DNA of 64,000 bases. It comes from JAQTNA01 sp043743785. Lineage in GTDB: Bacteria; Pseudomonadota; Gammaproteobacteria; Burkholderiales; Rhodocyclaceae. A program made the translations under genes and the position numbers. Positions 33,707 to 43,474 of this stretch are shown piece after piece. The DNA is taken from contig JAYTVW010000161.1 of assembly GCA_043743785.1 (NCBI GenBank), forward strand, positions 36,124 through 100,123, read 5' to 3'. The notes beneath the pieces are model-generated. The model was not told the origin of the DNA and did no database searches. It saw nothing but the letters and a program-made list of their open reading frames with translations. Each line of letters starts with the position of its first letter. Positions within the stretch are counted from its first letter, which is position 1.

Positions 33707-35208
33707 TCCCAGCCCCCCCCCAACGCCTTGATCAACCCCACGCTTGCCGCCATGCGGCGGGCGCGCAGGGCGCTGGCGGTGCTTTCCGCCCCCAGGGCGG
33801 CGGCCTGGGCCGTCACCACATTGAGATAGCTGACGACGCCGGCCTTGTACTGGTTGGTGGCCAGTTCCAGGGATTTCTTCGCTGCCTGCAAGGCCTCGTC
33901 CTGCACTGACGCTTCCCGCTCCAGGATACGCAAGGCCGCCAGGTTGTCTTCCACGTCCGAGAGTGCGGCCAGCACCGTCTGCCGGTAGCTGGCCACCGTG
34001 CCTGCCCAGGCCGCCATGGCCTGGTCCTGCTTCGCGCTCCTCAAGCCGCCGTCGAAAACCGTCTGGGCCAGGGCCGGACCGAAGGACCAGAAGCGGCTGG
34101 GGGCCGAGATCCAACCCACCAGCGCCGAGGACTGCCAGCCGCCGTTGGCGGAGAGGCTCAGGTCCGGAAAGAAGGCCGCCTTGGCCACGCCGATCTGGGC
34201 GTTGGCCGCCGCTACCCGCCGTTCCGCCGCAGCCACATCCGGGCGCCGTTCCAGCAGCGTCGAGGGCAGGCCGACGGGGATGGCCGGCGGCGGCGCCGTG
34301 AGCAGGGGCATGGGCGCAAGAGCAAAGGTGGACGGGGCTTGCCCCACCAAGAGGGCGATGGCGTGTTCCATCTGGGCACGTTGCACGCCTACATCGAGAG
34401 CCTGGGCCTGGGTGCTCTTCAACTGGGTTTGGGCCTGGGCCACGTCGGCGGCAGCGGCGACGCCGGCCCGGTAGCGGTTCTGCGTCAGCTCCAGGGATTT
34501 GGCGTAGCCCGCCACCGTGTCGTCCAGCAACTTCTGTTGGGCATCCAGGGCGCGCAAGGCGTACCAGTCCTGGGCCAGGGTCGCCTGGAGGGACAGCTTT
34601 GTCGCCGCCAGGTCCGCCGCGCTGGCCTCCACCCCCGCCGCCGCCGCCTCGACAGCACGGCGCACGCCGCCCCACAGGTCCGTTTCCCAACTGGCTTGCA
34701 GGGACAGGCTGTGGCTGGTGGCCACGCCGCTGGACGACGACGTACGGCTGGACGCCTCGGAACGTATCGACGAGGCGTTGGCGCCCACGCTGGGGAACTG
34801 GCCGGCCCTTGCCTGGGCTGAGAGGGCCACCGAAGCCCGGTACTGGGCTTCCGCGAGACGCAGGTTCTGGTTCGACACCGCCACCCGCTCTTCCAGGGCA
34901 TTCAGGCCCTCGTCACCGAAAACTTGCCACCACTTGCCCCGGGGCAAGGCATCCGCCGGTACCGCCGGCTTCCAGCCGACCGCTTCCTTGAACGCCGCCG
35001 GCACCTCGCTCGTCGGCTTCACGTAATCGGGGCCGACGGTGCAGCCGGCCAGCGAAAGCAATAAAGCCAAATTAAACGCCGAGGCGCCGAGGCGCCGAGG
35101 AAGGCATGAGAACGACGAATCTTGGCAATCGTCCACGACCGCAGATATGTTGTCCATCGAGGTTTTCTCCGCGCCTCGGCGCCTCGGCGTTTCAATACAG
35201 ACTTTCAT
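33703..35208 (-). CDS. NodT-family outer-membrane efflux lipoprotein with repeat in its signal peptide
   Basis: An outer-membrane channel of RND tripartite pumps (OprM/NodT type). After the lipobox LSLAGCTVGPDY it carries two repeated OEP halves, seen in LRLAEAQYRASVALS and LERRPDVAAAERRVAAANA. The ATG overlaps the stop of the second RND gene as ATGA and has GGAG 8 bases upstream, so it is the natural start. But MKV is followed by about 42 codons of octamer palindrome (ETPRRRGAE ... PRRLGASAF) before LALLLSLAGC resumes. The signal peptide is therefore split by an in-frame insertion. An internal ATG after the first arm could make a shorter functional signal. The stop codon is part of a family D repeat. 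Confidence 0.88.
   Translation of the reverse strand: MKVCIETPRRRGAEKTSMDNISAVVDDCQDSSFSCLPRRLGASAFNLALLLSLAGCTVGPDYVKPTSEVPAAFKEAVGWKPAVPADALPRGKWWQVFGDEGLNALEERVAVSNQNLRLAEAQYRASVALSAQARAGQFPSVGANASSIRSEASSRTSSSSGVATSHSLSLQASWETDLWGGVRRAVEAAAAGVEASAADLAATKLSLQATLAQDWYALRALDAQQKLLDDTVAGYAKSLELTQNRYRAGVAAAADVAQAQTQLKSTQAQALDVGVQRAQMEHAIALLVGQAPSTFALAPMPLLTAPPPAIPVGLPSTLLERRPDVAAAERRVAAANAQIGVAKAAFFPDLSLSANGGWQSSALVGWISAPSRFWSFGPALAQTVFDGGLRSAKQDQAMAAWAGTVASYRQTVLAALSDVEDNLAALRILEREASVQDEALQAAKKSLELATNQYKAGVVSYLNVVTAQAAALGAESTASALRARRMAASVGLIKALGGGWE
35071..35196. repeat. Octamer-arm palindrome, family B, inside a coding region
   Basis: Left arm ATTAAACGCCGAGGCGCCGA and right arm GCGCCTCGGCGTTTCAAT enclose about 75 bases of core. 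The span is about 126 bases, a multiple of three, and lies within the signal-peptide codons of the efflux lipoprotein gene. Exact ends are approximate. Confidence 0.85.
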
Positions 35209-38200
35209 ATTCCGTTCTCCACCGGTTCCTGCACGGGGCCAGCCTTCTTGCCGCGGGCAAGCCACAGGCGGAAGCGGTCCATGTAGAGATAAACCACCGG
35301 GGTGGTGTAGAGGGTCAGGAGCTGGCTCACCGCCAGGCCACCGACGATGGAAATGCCCAAGGGTTGGCGCAGCTCCGAGCCTTCGCCACCCCCCAGAGCC
35401 AGGGGCAGGGCGCCCAGCATGGCCGCCAGGGTGGTCATCATGATGGGCCGGAAACGCAGCAGACAGGCCTGGCGGATGGCCTCCCGGGGGGGCAGGCCCT
35501 GGCTGCGCTCCGCCTCCAGGGCGAAGTCGATCATCATGATGGCGTTTTTCTTGACGATACCGATGAGGAGCAGCACGCCGATCATGGCCATGACGGAGAA
35601 CTCACTGCCGAAGGCCATCAGGGCCAAGAGCGCCCCCACCCCCGCCGAGGGCAGGGTGGACAAGATAGTGATGGGGTGGATGGTGCTCTCGTAGAGCACG
35701 CCCAGCACCAGGTAGAGCGTCACCAGAGCCGTCAGGATCAGGATGGGCTGGCTGGCAAGGGACTGCTGGAAGGCCTTGGCCGTGCCCTGGAAGCTGCCCT
35801 GCACGGTAGACGGCGCCCCCACCTGGGCCATGGCGCCCTGGATGAGGCGGGTAGCGTCCGAGAGGGAGGTGCCAGGCACCAGGTTGAAGGAAATCGTCGA
35901 GGCGGCGAACTGGCCCTGGTGATTCACCGACAGGGACTGGCTGGCCGGGCCGAAGCTCGCCACCGCCGACAGGGGCACCTGGGTCGGCAGCGTGCCGGCG
36001 GCACCGGGCACGCTCAGCCACAGCTTGGACAGGGAATCCGCGTTCTGCCAGTAGCGGGGCGCCGCCTCCATGACCACGTGGTACTGGTTGAGGGCCGCGT
36101 AAATGGTGGAGGCCTGGCGCTGGCCGTAGGCGTCATTCAAGGTGGCATCCACCAGCCGGGGCGACACCCTCAGGCGGGCGGCGGTGTCCCGGTCAATGGT
36201 CACAAAGGTGGACTGGCCCTTGTCCTGCTGGTCCGTATTCACGTCCGCCAGTTGGGGCAGGTCGGAAAGAGCCTTTCGCACCTTCGGCTCCCAAGTGCGC
36301 AGTTCCGTCAGGTCGTCCGCCTGCAGGGTGAATTGCCACTGGGCATTGCTGGCCCGCCCGCCCATGCGGATATCCTGGACCGGCTGCAGGAACAGGTTGG
36401 CCCCCGGCTCCTTCGAGAGCTTGCCGCGCAGGCGGTTGATGACCTGGTCCGCCGACACCTGGCGTTCGCGCAGGGGCTTCAGGGCGATGAACATCATGCC
36501 GGTATTCTTCTGACCGCCGCCGGTGAAGCCCACCACGTTATCCACCGCCGGATCCTGGCGCACGATTTCCATGAAAGAGGTGAGTTTGCCGCGCATGGCC
36601 TGGAAGGAAATGCCCTGGTCCGCCTGGATGTTGCCGGTAAGCCGCCCTGTGTCCTGCTGGGGGAAAAAGCCCTTGGGCACCACGGCGTAGAGATAGAAGT
36701 TGAGTCCCACGGTGAAGAGCAGAATCAGCATGATGAGGGGCCGGTGATCCAGAGCCCAGCCCAGGCTCCTGCCATAGCCGGCCTGCAAGCGGGCAAAGCC
36801 CTTTTCGGTCCACCGGGAAAAGCCCCCCCATCGATTACGCGGAGCATCGCGACGCTCGACGCTCCCCTCTCCCCCCGGGAGAGGGGCGGGGGGTGAGGGA
36901 TCTGACTTCCGAATCGGTTTCAGCCAGCGGGCACAGAGCATGGGCGTGGCGGTGAGGGACACCACCAGGGAAATCAGGATGGCCGAGGACAGCACCACGG
37001 CGAATTCCCGGAACAGCCGCCCCAGGATGCCCCCCATGAACAGGATGGGAATGAACACCGCCACCAGGGACACGCTCATGGACAGCACGGTGAAGCCCAC
37101 TTCCCGCGCCCCCTTGAGGGCAGCGTCGAGGGGCGTTTCCCCTGCTTCGATGTGCCGCATGATGTTTTCCAGCACCACGATGGCGTCGTCCACCACGAAG
37201 CCGGTGGCCACGGTCAAGGCCATGAGGGACAGGTTGTCCAGGCTGTAGCCGCACAGGTACATGACGGCGAAGGTGCCCCCCAGGGACACGGGCACCGCCA
37301 CGGCGGGAATCAGGGTGGCGGGCCCGTTGCCGAGAAACAGGAACACCACCAGGATCACCAGGCCGAAGGAAATCATCAGACTGCGTTCCACTTCCCGCAG
37401 GGACGCCCGAATGGTGGTGGTACGCTCCACGGCCACGTTCACGTCGATGGAACCCGGAATGGAGGCCTTGAGGGCCGGCAGCAGCGCCTTCACCCGCTCC
37501 ACGGTTTCGATGATGTTGGCGCCGGGCTGGCGGTTGATGATGACCAACACGGAGGGCTGGGCGTTGGAGAGGCCGGCGTTACGCAGGTCCTCCACCGAAT
37601 CCACCACTTCCTCGGAGACATCCGCGAGGCGCACGGCGGCGCCGTTCCTGTAGGAAATAATCAGGGGCAGGTATTCGGCGGCGGTGCGGGCCTGGTCATT
37701 GGCGGTGATCTGCCAGTGCTTGTCACCCTCCTCCAGGTCGCCCTTGGGGCGGTTGGCATTGGCAGCGGCCAGGGCCGTGCGCACGTCCTCCAGGCCGATG
37801 CCGTACTTGTGCAGGGCCAGGGGATTCAATTCCACCCGCACGGCGGGCAGGGAACTGCCCCCCACGGACACCTGGCCCACGCCTTCGATCTGGGCCAGCT
37901 TCTGGGCCAGGATGGTGGAGGCGGCGTCATAGATGCGCCCCTGGCTGAGCGTCGGCGAGGTCAAGGCCAGGATCATCACCGGTGCATCCGCTGGATTCAC
38001 CTTGCGGTAGGTGGGATTGCCCGGCATGCCGGTGGGCAGGAGACTCCTGGCGGCGGCGATGGCGCCCTGCACATCCCGGGCCGCACCGTTAATGTCCCGG
38101 TCCAGGTCGAATTGCAGGGTAATGCGAGTGTTGCCCAGGGAGCTGGAGGACGTGATCTCCGTGATGCCGGCAATGCGCCCCAGGGATCGCTCCAGGGGCG

Positions 38201-38393
38201 TGGCCACCGTGGCCGCCATGGTCTCCGGACTGGCGCCGGGGAGCGACGCCTGCACCGAGATGGTGGGGAAATCCACCTGGGGCAGGGGTGACACGGGCAG
38301 CAACTGAAAGCCCAACAAGCCCGCCAGAAAAATCGCCAGCGTCAGCAAGGTCGTCGCCACCGGCCGGTGGATGAAGGGCGCGGAGAGGTTCAT
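35205..38393 (-). CDS. mdtC: RND multidrug transporter, MdtC-like
   Basis: A 1062-residue inner-membrane RND pump. It opens MNLSAPFIHRPVATTLLTLA and has LLPVSPLPQVDFPTI, ATGFVVDDAIVVLENI in TM4 with the proton-relay Asp pair, and GIVKKNAIMMIDFAL in the second repeat. The order MFP-RND-RND-OMF matches mdtABC plus an outer-membrane gene, in which MdtB and MdtC form a mixed trimer. The loop between TM6 and TM7 carries an in-frame family F element, read as PSPPAPLPGGEGSVERR. The protein is thereby longer than E. coli MdtC (about 1025). The ATG giving MNLSAPF is preferred to one 10 codons upstream. Confidence 0.93.
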   Translation of the reverse strand: MNLSAPFIHRPVATTLLTLAIFLAGLLGFQLLPVSPLPQVDFPTISVQASLPGASPETMAATVATPLERSLGRIAGITEITSSSSLGNTRITLQFDLDRDINGAARDVQGAIAAARSLLPTGMPGNPTYRKVNPADAPVMILALTSPTLSQGRIYDAASTILAQKLAQIEGVGQVSVGGSSLPAVRVELNPLALHKYGIGLEDVRTALAAANANRPKGDLEEGDKHWQITANDQARTAAEYLPLIISYRNGAAVRLADVSEEVVDSVEDLRNAGLSNAQPSVLVIINRQPGANIIETVERVKALLPALKASIPGSIDVNVAVERTTTIRASLREVERSLMISFGLVILVVFLFLGNGPATLIPAVAVPVSLGGTFAVMYLCGYSLDNLSLMALTVATGFVVDDAIVVLENIMRHIEAGETPLDAALKGAREVGFTVLSMSVSLVAVFIPILFMGGILGRLFREFAVVLSSAILISLVVSLTATPMLCARWLKPIRKSDPSPPAPLPGGEGSVERRDAPRNRWGGFSRWTEKGFARLQAGYGRSLGWALDHRPLIMLILLFTVGLNFYLYAVVPKGFFPQQDTGRLTGNIQADQGISFQAMRGKLTSFMEIVRQDPAVDNVVGFTGGGQKNTGMMFIALKPLRERQVSADQVINRLRGKLSKEPGANLFLQPVQDIRMGGRASNAQWQFTLQADDLTELRTWEPKVRKALSDLPQLADVNTDQQDKGQSTFVTIDRDTAARLRVSPRLVDATLNDAYGQRQASTIYAALNQYHVVMEAAPRYWQNADSLSKLWLSVPGAAGTLPTQVPLSAVASFGPASQSLSVNHQGQFAASTISFNLVPGTSLSDATRLIQGAMAQVGAPSTVQGSFQGTAKAFQQSLASQPILILTALVTLYLVLGVLYESTIHPITILSTLPSAGVGALLALMAFGSEFSVMAMIGVLLLIGIVKKNAIMMIDFALEAERSQGLPPREAIRQACLLRFRPIMMTTLAAMLGALPLALGGGEGSELRQPLGISIVGGLAVSQLLTLYTTPVVYLYMDRFRLWLARGKKAGPVQEPVENGI
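36846..36900 (-). repeat. Palindromic element, family F, in frame inside mdtC
   Basis: GACGCTCCCCTCTCCCCCCG continues into GGAGAGGGGCGGGGGGTGAG. In the coding direction it reads CCCTCACCCCCCGCCCCTCT and then a GAGGGGAGCGTCG segment shared with the copy in lnt. Confidence 0.8.
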
Positions 38394-38430
38394 GCCGCAG
38401 CCATCCTTGAACCCGAAAAACAAAAGGCTT

Positions 38431-38548
38431 CACCGCAAAGGCGCAGAGGACGCAAAGTCTCGCAAAGGAAAACCAAAACAAGGCCAGGAAAAGCCTTGCT
38501 CTTGCAGTTCTTCGCGGCCCTTTGCGCCTTTGCGCCTTTGCAGTGAGG
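38431..38548. repeat. Octamer-arm palindrome, family B (GCGCAAAG variant)
   Basis: CACCGCAAAGGCGCAGAGG on the left and CTTTGCGCCTTTGCGCCTTT on the right, in the gap between the two RND genes. Variant octamers GCGCAAAG and GCGCAGAG replace the GCGCCGAG of other copies. Confidence 0.8.
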
Positions 38549-38559
38549 TTTTTCGGCCT

Positions 38560-41500
38560 TCATTCTTCCTTCCCCCCCCGAAAGCGCCGGGCCAGGCGGT
38601 CGAAGGCCAGGTAGATGACGGGGGTGGTGAACAGGGTCAGGGCCTGGGACACCAGGAGGCCGCCCACCATGGTGATGCCCAGGGGGTGACGCAGTTCGGA
38701 ACCCACGCCGTTGCCCAGCATCAGCGGCAGGGCGCCCAGCAGGGCCGCCAGGGTCGTCATCATGATGGGGCGGAAACGCAGGAGGCAGGCCTGGTGGATG
38801 GCTTCCCGGGGCGACATCCCCAGGTTCCTCTCCGCGTCCAGGGCGAAGTCGATCATCATGATGGCGTTCTTCTTGACGATGCCGATCAGGAGAATGATGC
38901 CGATGATGCCGATGATGCCCAGGTCGTTGCCGGAAACCATCAGGGCCAGCAGCGCCCCCACGCCGGCGGAGGGCAGGGTGGACAGGATGGTGATGGGATG
39001 GATGTAGCTCTCGTAGAGCACCCCCAGCACGATGTACATGCTCACCACCGCCGCCAGAATCAGCAGTAACTGGTTGTCGAGGGAGGCCCGGAAGGCGGCG
39101 GCTGCGCCCTGGAAGCGGGTCTGCAGGCTGGCGGGCATGCCGATTTCCGCTTCCGCCGCCTCAATGGCCTTGACCGCCGCCCCCAGGGAGGCCCCCGGGG
39201 CCAGGTTGAAAGACAGGGTCGCCGAAGGGAACTGGCCCTGGTGATTCACCACCAGGGCTGCCGGCCGCTCTTCCACATGCACCAGGGCCGACAGAGGCAC
39301 CTGGCCGCCGCTGGCGGTGGTGAGGCGCAGGTTGTCAATGGCAGACAGGCCTTTCCTGAATTCCGGCTTCACTTCCAGCACCACCCGGTACTGGTTGGAC
39401 TGGGTGAAGATGGTGGACACCAGGCGCTGGCCGAAGGCGTCGTAGAGGGCGTTGGAAATGGCCGCCGGGGTGACGCCTAAGCGCCCGGCGGTATCCCGGT
39501 CAATGGAGATATAGGCCTGCAGGCCCTGGTCCATCAAGTCGCTGGCCACTTCCCGCAGTTCCGGCACTTTGGCCAGCCGCTCCACCAGTTTCGGCACCCA
39601 CAGGGCCAGTTCCACGGGATTCGCGTCTTCCACCGAGAACTGGTACTGGGTGCGGCTGACCCGGTCCTCAATGGTCAGATCCTGGATAGGCTGCATGAAC
39701 AGGGTCACACCCGGGGTGGCTGCCAATTTATCCTGCAGCCGCGCCATGACCACCTGCACGCTGCCCCGCTCTTCCCTGGGCTTCAGGTTGATGAGCAGGC
39801 GCCCGCTGTTCAAGGTGGTGTTCACCCCATCCACGCCGATGAAGGACGACAGGCTGTCCACCCCCGGATCTTTCAAGACCACCGCCGCCACGGCCTGCTG
39901 GCGTTCCGACATGGCGGCAAAGGATATGGACTGGGGCGCCTCGGTGATGCCCTGGATCACCCCCGTGTCCTGCAGCGGGAAGAAGCCCTTGGGCACATAG
40001 ACGTAGAGCAGCACCGTCAGCAAAAGCGTGCCGACGGCCACCATCAAGGTGGCGGTCTGGTGATTCAGCACGCGAATCAGCAGGCGGTCGTAGCCGGCAA
40101 TGACGCGCTCGATGAAGGCACCGCTGGCGTGGTAGAAGCGGCCCTGCTTTTCTTCCGGCACATGGGTGAGCAGGCGCGCGCAGAGCATGGGCGTGAGGGT
40201 CAGGGACACCACGGCGGAAATCAGGATGGCCACCGCCAGGGTGATGGCGAATTCCCGGAACAGCCGCCCCACCACGTCCCCCATGAACAACAGGGGAATC
40301 AGCACGGCGATCAGGGAAATGGTCAGGGAAATGATGGTGAAGCCGATCTGCTTGGCCCCCTTGAGGGCCGCCTGCATGGGTGGATCACCGGCCTCCAGGT
40401 AGCGAGCGATGTTCTCGATCATCACGATGGCGTCGTCCACCACGAAACCGGTGGCAATGGTCATGGCCATCAGGGTCAGGTTATTGATGGAGAAACCCGC
40501 CAGATACATGACGCCAAAGGTGCCCACCAGCGAAAGCGGCACCGCCACGCTGGGAATAAGCGTGGCCGGCAGGTTCCGGAGGAACAGGAAGATCACCATC
40601 ACCACCAGCACCACGGCGAGGAAAAGTTCCACCTGCACGTCGTTCACCGAGGCCCGGATGGTCACGGTGCGGTCGGTCAGGGGCGTCACCTCAATGGAAC
40701 CCGGCAGGGTGGTACGCAACTGGGGCAGGAGCTTCTGGATGCGGTCTACCACCTCGATGACATTGGCGCCGGGCTGGCGCTGGATGTTGAGGATGACGGC
40801 GGCGGACTCGTTGGCCCAGGCGGCGAGGCGCACGTTCTCCGCGTCCTCGATGACATCGGCCACGTCGAGAAGGCGAATGGGGGCGCCGTTTTTATAGGCG
40901 ATGATGACTTTGCGGTAGTCCTCGGCAGAGCGGATCTGGTCATTGGCGTCCAGGGTGGAAGCCCGGGTCGGGCCGTCGAAACTGCCCTTGGCAAGATTGA
41001 CGTTGGCGTTGCCCAAAGCCGTGCGCAGATCCTCCAGGCTCATGCCGTAGGCCGACAGAGCCTTGGGATTGGCCTGCACCCGCACGGCGGGACGCTGGCC
41101 GCCGCTGATGCTGACCAGCCCGACGCCGGGCAGTTGGGAAATCTTCTGGGCCAGGCGCGTGTCGGCGAAGTCCTCCACCTTGGACAGGGGCAGGGTCTTC
41201 GAAGTGAGGGCCAGGGCCATGATGGGGGCGTCCGCCGGATTCACCTTGCTGTAGATCGGCGGCATGGGCAGATCCGTGGGCAGATAGGTGCCGGAAGCAT
41301 TGATGGCCGCCTGCACCTGCTGCTCCGCCACGTCCAGGCTCAGAGCCAGGGAGAACTGCAGGGTGATGACGGAAGCCCCGCCAGAACTGGTGGACGACAT
41401 CTGGGACAGCCCGGGCATCTGGCCGAACTGGCGCTCCAGGGGCGCGGTAATGCTGGACGTAACCACGTCCGGGCTGGCACCGGGATAGAGGGTGGTGACC

Positions 41501-41637
41501 TGAATGGTGGGGTAATCCACCTGGGGCAGGGCCGAGATGGGTAAGAGCCGATAGGCCACCAGCCCGGACAGCAGGATGGCCAGCATCAGCAACGTCGTCG
41601 CCACCGGCCGCAGGATGAACAGGCGGGAGGGGTTCAC
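38560..41637 (-). CDS. mdtB: RND multidrug transporter, MdtB-like
   Basis: A 1025-residue RND pump starting MNPSRLFILRPVATTLLMLA. It contains LLPISALPQVDYPTIQV, ATGFVVDDAIVMIENIARY (split TM4 relay Asp pair), and GIVKKNAIMMIDFALDAERN. The length is normal, with no inserted repeat, in contrast to the partner mdtC. It lies between the membrane fusion protein gene and mdtC; octamer palindromes fill both intergenic gaps. Substrates in E. coli include novobiocin and bile salts, and those here are unknown. Confidence 0.94.
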   Translation of the reverse strand: MNPSRLFILRPVATTLLMLAILLSGLVAYRLLPISALPQVDYPTIQVTTLYPGASPDVVTSSITAPLERQFGQMPGLSQMSSTSSGGASVITLQFSLALSLDVAEQQVQAAINASGTYLPTDLPMPPIYSKVNPADAPIMALALTSKTLPLSKVEDFADTRLAQKISQLPGVGLVSISGGQRPAVRVQANPKALSAYGMSLEDLRTALGNANVNLAKGSFDGPTRASTLDANDQIRSAEDYRKVIIAYKNGAPIRLLDVADVIEDAENVRLAAWANESAAVILNIQRQPGANVIEVVDRIQKLLPQLRTTLPGSIEVTPLTDRTVTIRASVNDVQVELFLAVVLVVMVIFLFLRNLPATLIPSVAVPLSLVGTFGVMYLAGFSINNLTLMAMTIATGFVVDDAIVMIENIARYLEAGDPPMQAALKGAKQIGFTIISLTISLIAVLIPLLFMGDVVGRLFREFAITLAVAILISAVVSLTLTPMLCARLLTHVPEEKQGRFYHASGAFIERVIAGYDRLLIRVLNHQTATLMVAVGTLLLTVLLYVYVPKGFFPLQDTGVIQGITEAPQSISFAAMSERQQAVAAVVLKDPGVDSLSSFIGVDGVNTTLNSGRLLINLKPREERGSVQVVMARLQDKLAATPGVTLFMQPIQDLTIEDRVSRTQYQFSVEDANPVELALWVPKLVERLAKVPELREVASDLMDQGLQAYISIDRDTAGRLGVTPAAISNALYDAFGQRLVSTIFTQSNQYRVVLEVKPEFRKGLSAIDNLRLTTASGGQVPLSALVHVEERPAALVVNHQGQFPSATLSFNLAPGASLGAAVKAIEAAEAEIGMPASLQTRFQGAAAAFRASLDNQLLLILAAVVSMYIVLGVLYESYIHPITILSTLPSAGVGALLALMVSGNDLGIIGIIGIILLIGIVKKNAIMMIDFALDAERNLGMSPREAIHQACLLRFRPIMMTTLAALLGALPLMLGNGVGSELRHPLGITMVGGLLVSQALTLFTTPVIYLAFDRLARRFRGGKEE

Positions 41638-41667
41638 CAGACGATCCCTCTTTGCAAAAAGCTATTT

Positions 41668-41816
41668 GAAACGCCGAGGCGCAGAGGCGCCGAGAACACC
41701 AAAGAAACATCCGCGGGAGCCCTTCGTAGGTCGGGTTTTAACCCGACATTCAATCTCGCTGTCGGGTTAAAACCAGACCTACGATTTTCCTCGGCGCCTC
41801 GGCGCCTCGGCGTTTC
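41668..41816. repeat. Composite element: family B arms enclosing family C palindrome
   Basis: Outer arms GAAACGCCGAGGCGCAGAGG and CGGCGCCTCGGCGTTTC flank an inner GTAGGTCGGGTTTTAACCCG with TTAAAACCAGACCTAC. It fills the mdtA-mdtB gap. The same nesting recurs near 50.1 kb. Confidence 0.9.
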
Positions 41817-41833
41817 AATCAGTTTTTCCGGCT

Positions 41834-43201
41834 TCATTCCCCGCCCCGGCGCTTTTTCCATTCGGCGGGTTTGCCATCAGCGGAGGCAGCATTCGCGGGG
41901 GCTGCATTCGTGGGGCCGGCTTCAGCCGGCCTTGGGCCTGCAGGCTTGCCCTCCGCAGGCTTACCCTCTCCCGGCTTGCCGCCCTTCCTGCGTTCACCGC
42001 CGCCTGCGGCCTTGCCGGCGCCCGGCATCTGGGGTTCCACCTTGGCACCTTCCCGCAGCTTGTCGGCGCCGTCGGCCACTACGGATTCGCCCGGGGCCAG
42101 GCCTTCTTCCACGGCGGTGGTTTCCCCCTCCGCCGGGCCCAGCTTTACCGGCCGCACCGTCACGCTCTTGTCGTCCTTGATGACGTAGACGAAGACATTG
42201 TTCTGTTTGCCACGCTGGATGGCGGAGGTCGGCACCAGTACCACATCCCTCTTCACGTCCAGGGCCAGGCGCAGGTTCACGAACTGGTTGGGAAAGAGGG
42301 CGGCATCGTCGTTGGCGAACTTGGCCTTGAGCTTGACCGTGCCGGTAGCCGCATCGATCTGGCTGTCCACCGCCAGCAGGCTACCCTCGGCCAGCTTCAC
42401 TTTCTGCTCCCGATCCCAGGCCGTCACCGCCAGTTTCTCCCCGGCGGCAAGTTTCTTCATGACGGCCGGAATGCTGTCCTCCGCCAGGCTGAACAGGGCG
42501 GCGATGGGCTGGGTCTGGGCGATGACCACCAGACCGTTGGCGTCCGAGGCATGCACAATGTTACCGGCGTCCACCTGGCGCAGGCCCGCCCGGCCGGCAG
42601 CCGGTGCCGTGACGCGCGCATAGGAAAGCTGCAGGCGGGCATTGTCCACCTGGCCCTGGTCCACCTTGACGGTGCCCTCGTACTGGCGCACCAGGGCCTC
42701 CTGGGTATCCAGCTGTTGTTTGGGGATGGAATCCTGGGCCACCAGGTTGCGGTAGCGTTCCTGATCCAGTTTCGCGTTCTTCAGCAAGGCCTGGTCCCGG
42801 GCGAACTGGCCTTCTGCCTGGGTCAGCAAGACCTGGAAGGGCCGCGCATCGATCTCCGCCAGCAAATCGCCGGCCTTCACCACCTGGCCCTCCTTGAAAT
42901 GCACTTTCATCAACTGGCCGTCCACCCGGTATTTCACGGTGACACTGGACAAGGGCGTCACGTTGCCCAGGCCATTGAGGAAGACCGGCATGTCGCCCTT
43001 CTTCGCCGTGGCCGCCAGCACCGGCGTGGGCCGCCCGCCGCCCTTCTTGCCGGCGGCGGCCTCATCGGTAGCGCCCCCCCGTCCGGCCACAAACCAGTAG
43101 CCCGCGCCAATCACGGCCGCCACGGCCAGCCAGACCGAGGGGCGGCGCATCAGCGGCGGGATGCGGGAAACCCCAGCGTGCTTAACAGGTATCTTGTCCA
43201 T
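41834..43201 (-). CDS. mdtA: RND efflux membrane fusion protein, MdtA-like
   Basis: A 455-residue periplasmic adaptor. One N-terminal anchor (SVWLAVAAVIGAGYWFVAG) is followed by the hairpin and lipoyl domain (VKAGDLLAEIDARPFQVLL and SYARVTAPAAGRAGLRQVD) and the barrel domain VNLRLALDVKRDVVLVPTSA. The last about 70 residues are a charged low-complexity tail of repeated KPAEGKP units, unusual for the family. It is first in the leftward efflux operon. The ATG giving MDKIPV is preferred because upstream in-frame sequence does not look like protein. Confidence 0.92.
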   Translation of the reverse strand: MDKIPVKHAGVSRIPPLMRRPSVWLAVAAVIGAGYWFVAGRGGATDEAAAGKKGGGRPTPVLAATAKKGDMPVFLNGLGNVTPLSSVTVKYRVDGQLMKVHFKEGQVVKAGDLLAEIDARPFQVLLTQAEGQFARDQALLKNAKLDQERYRNLVAQDSIPKQQLDTQEALVRQYEGTVKVDQGQVDNARLQLSYARVTAPAAGRAGLRQVDAGNIVHASDANGLVVIAQTQPIAALFSLAEDSIPAVMKKLAAGEKLAVTAWDREQKVKLAEGSLLAVDSQIDAATGTVKLKAKFANDDAALFPNQFVNLRLALDVKRDVVLVPTSAIQRGKQNNVFVYVIKDDKSVTVRPVKLGPAEGETTAVEEGLAPGESVVADGADKLREGAKVEPQMPGAGKAAGGGERRKGGKPGEGKPAEGKPAGPRPAEAGPTNAAPANAASADGKPAEWKKRRGGE

Positions 43202-43474
43202 GGGGAATCGTGTACGCAGCGACGTAAAAGAGCGGGCAATGATAATGAAAATCCCGGCGGCGCCAGGGGCGATTTTTGTATCCCAATGTACCCCGCAGTG
43301 CACAAACCAGCCCTTGCCGGCCTCCGGCGACGCCTGGCACCGGCTGGGGCTTCAGGATCATTTACACTTTCTTGATGATTATCACGCCCCGGATACTTGT
43401 AACGCATGGTTTCCCGCGCTACCGTGGGCGCTCTTCTTGAGGGATGTTCATTCATCCACCATCCCACCCACACC

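Noticed and set aside
33527..34690. In-frame N-terminal extension of trhP of nearly 390 codons
   Set aside because: The extension is an antisense reading of the efflux lipoprotein gene and passes through a family D repeat. The family start is the internal ATG.
35106..36896. Long plus-strand open frame antisense to the second RND pump
   Set aside because: Composition is His/Gly/Gln-rich and it starts inside a repeat. The opposite strand encodes a well-conserved RND transporter.
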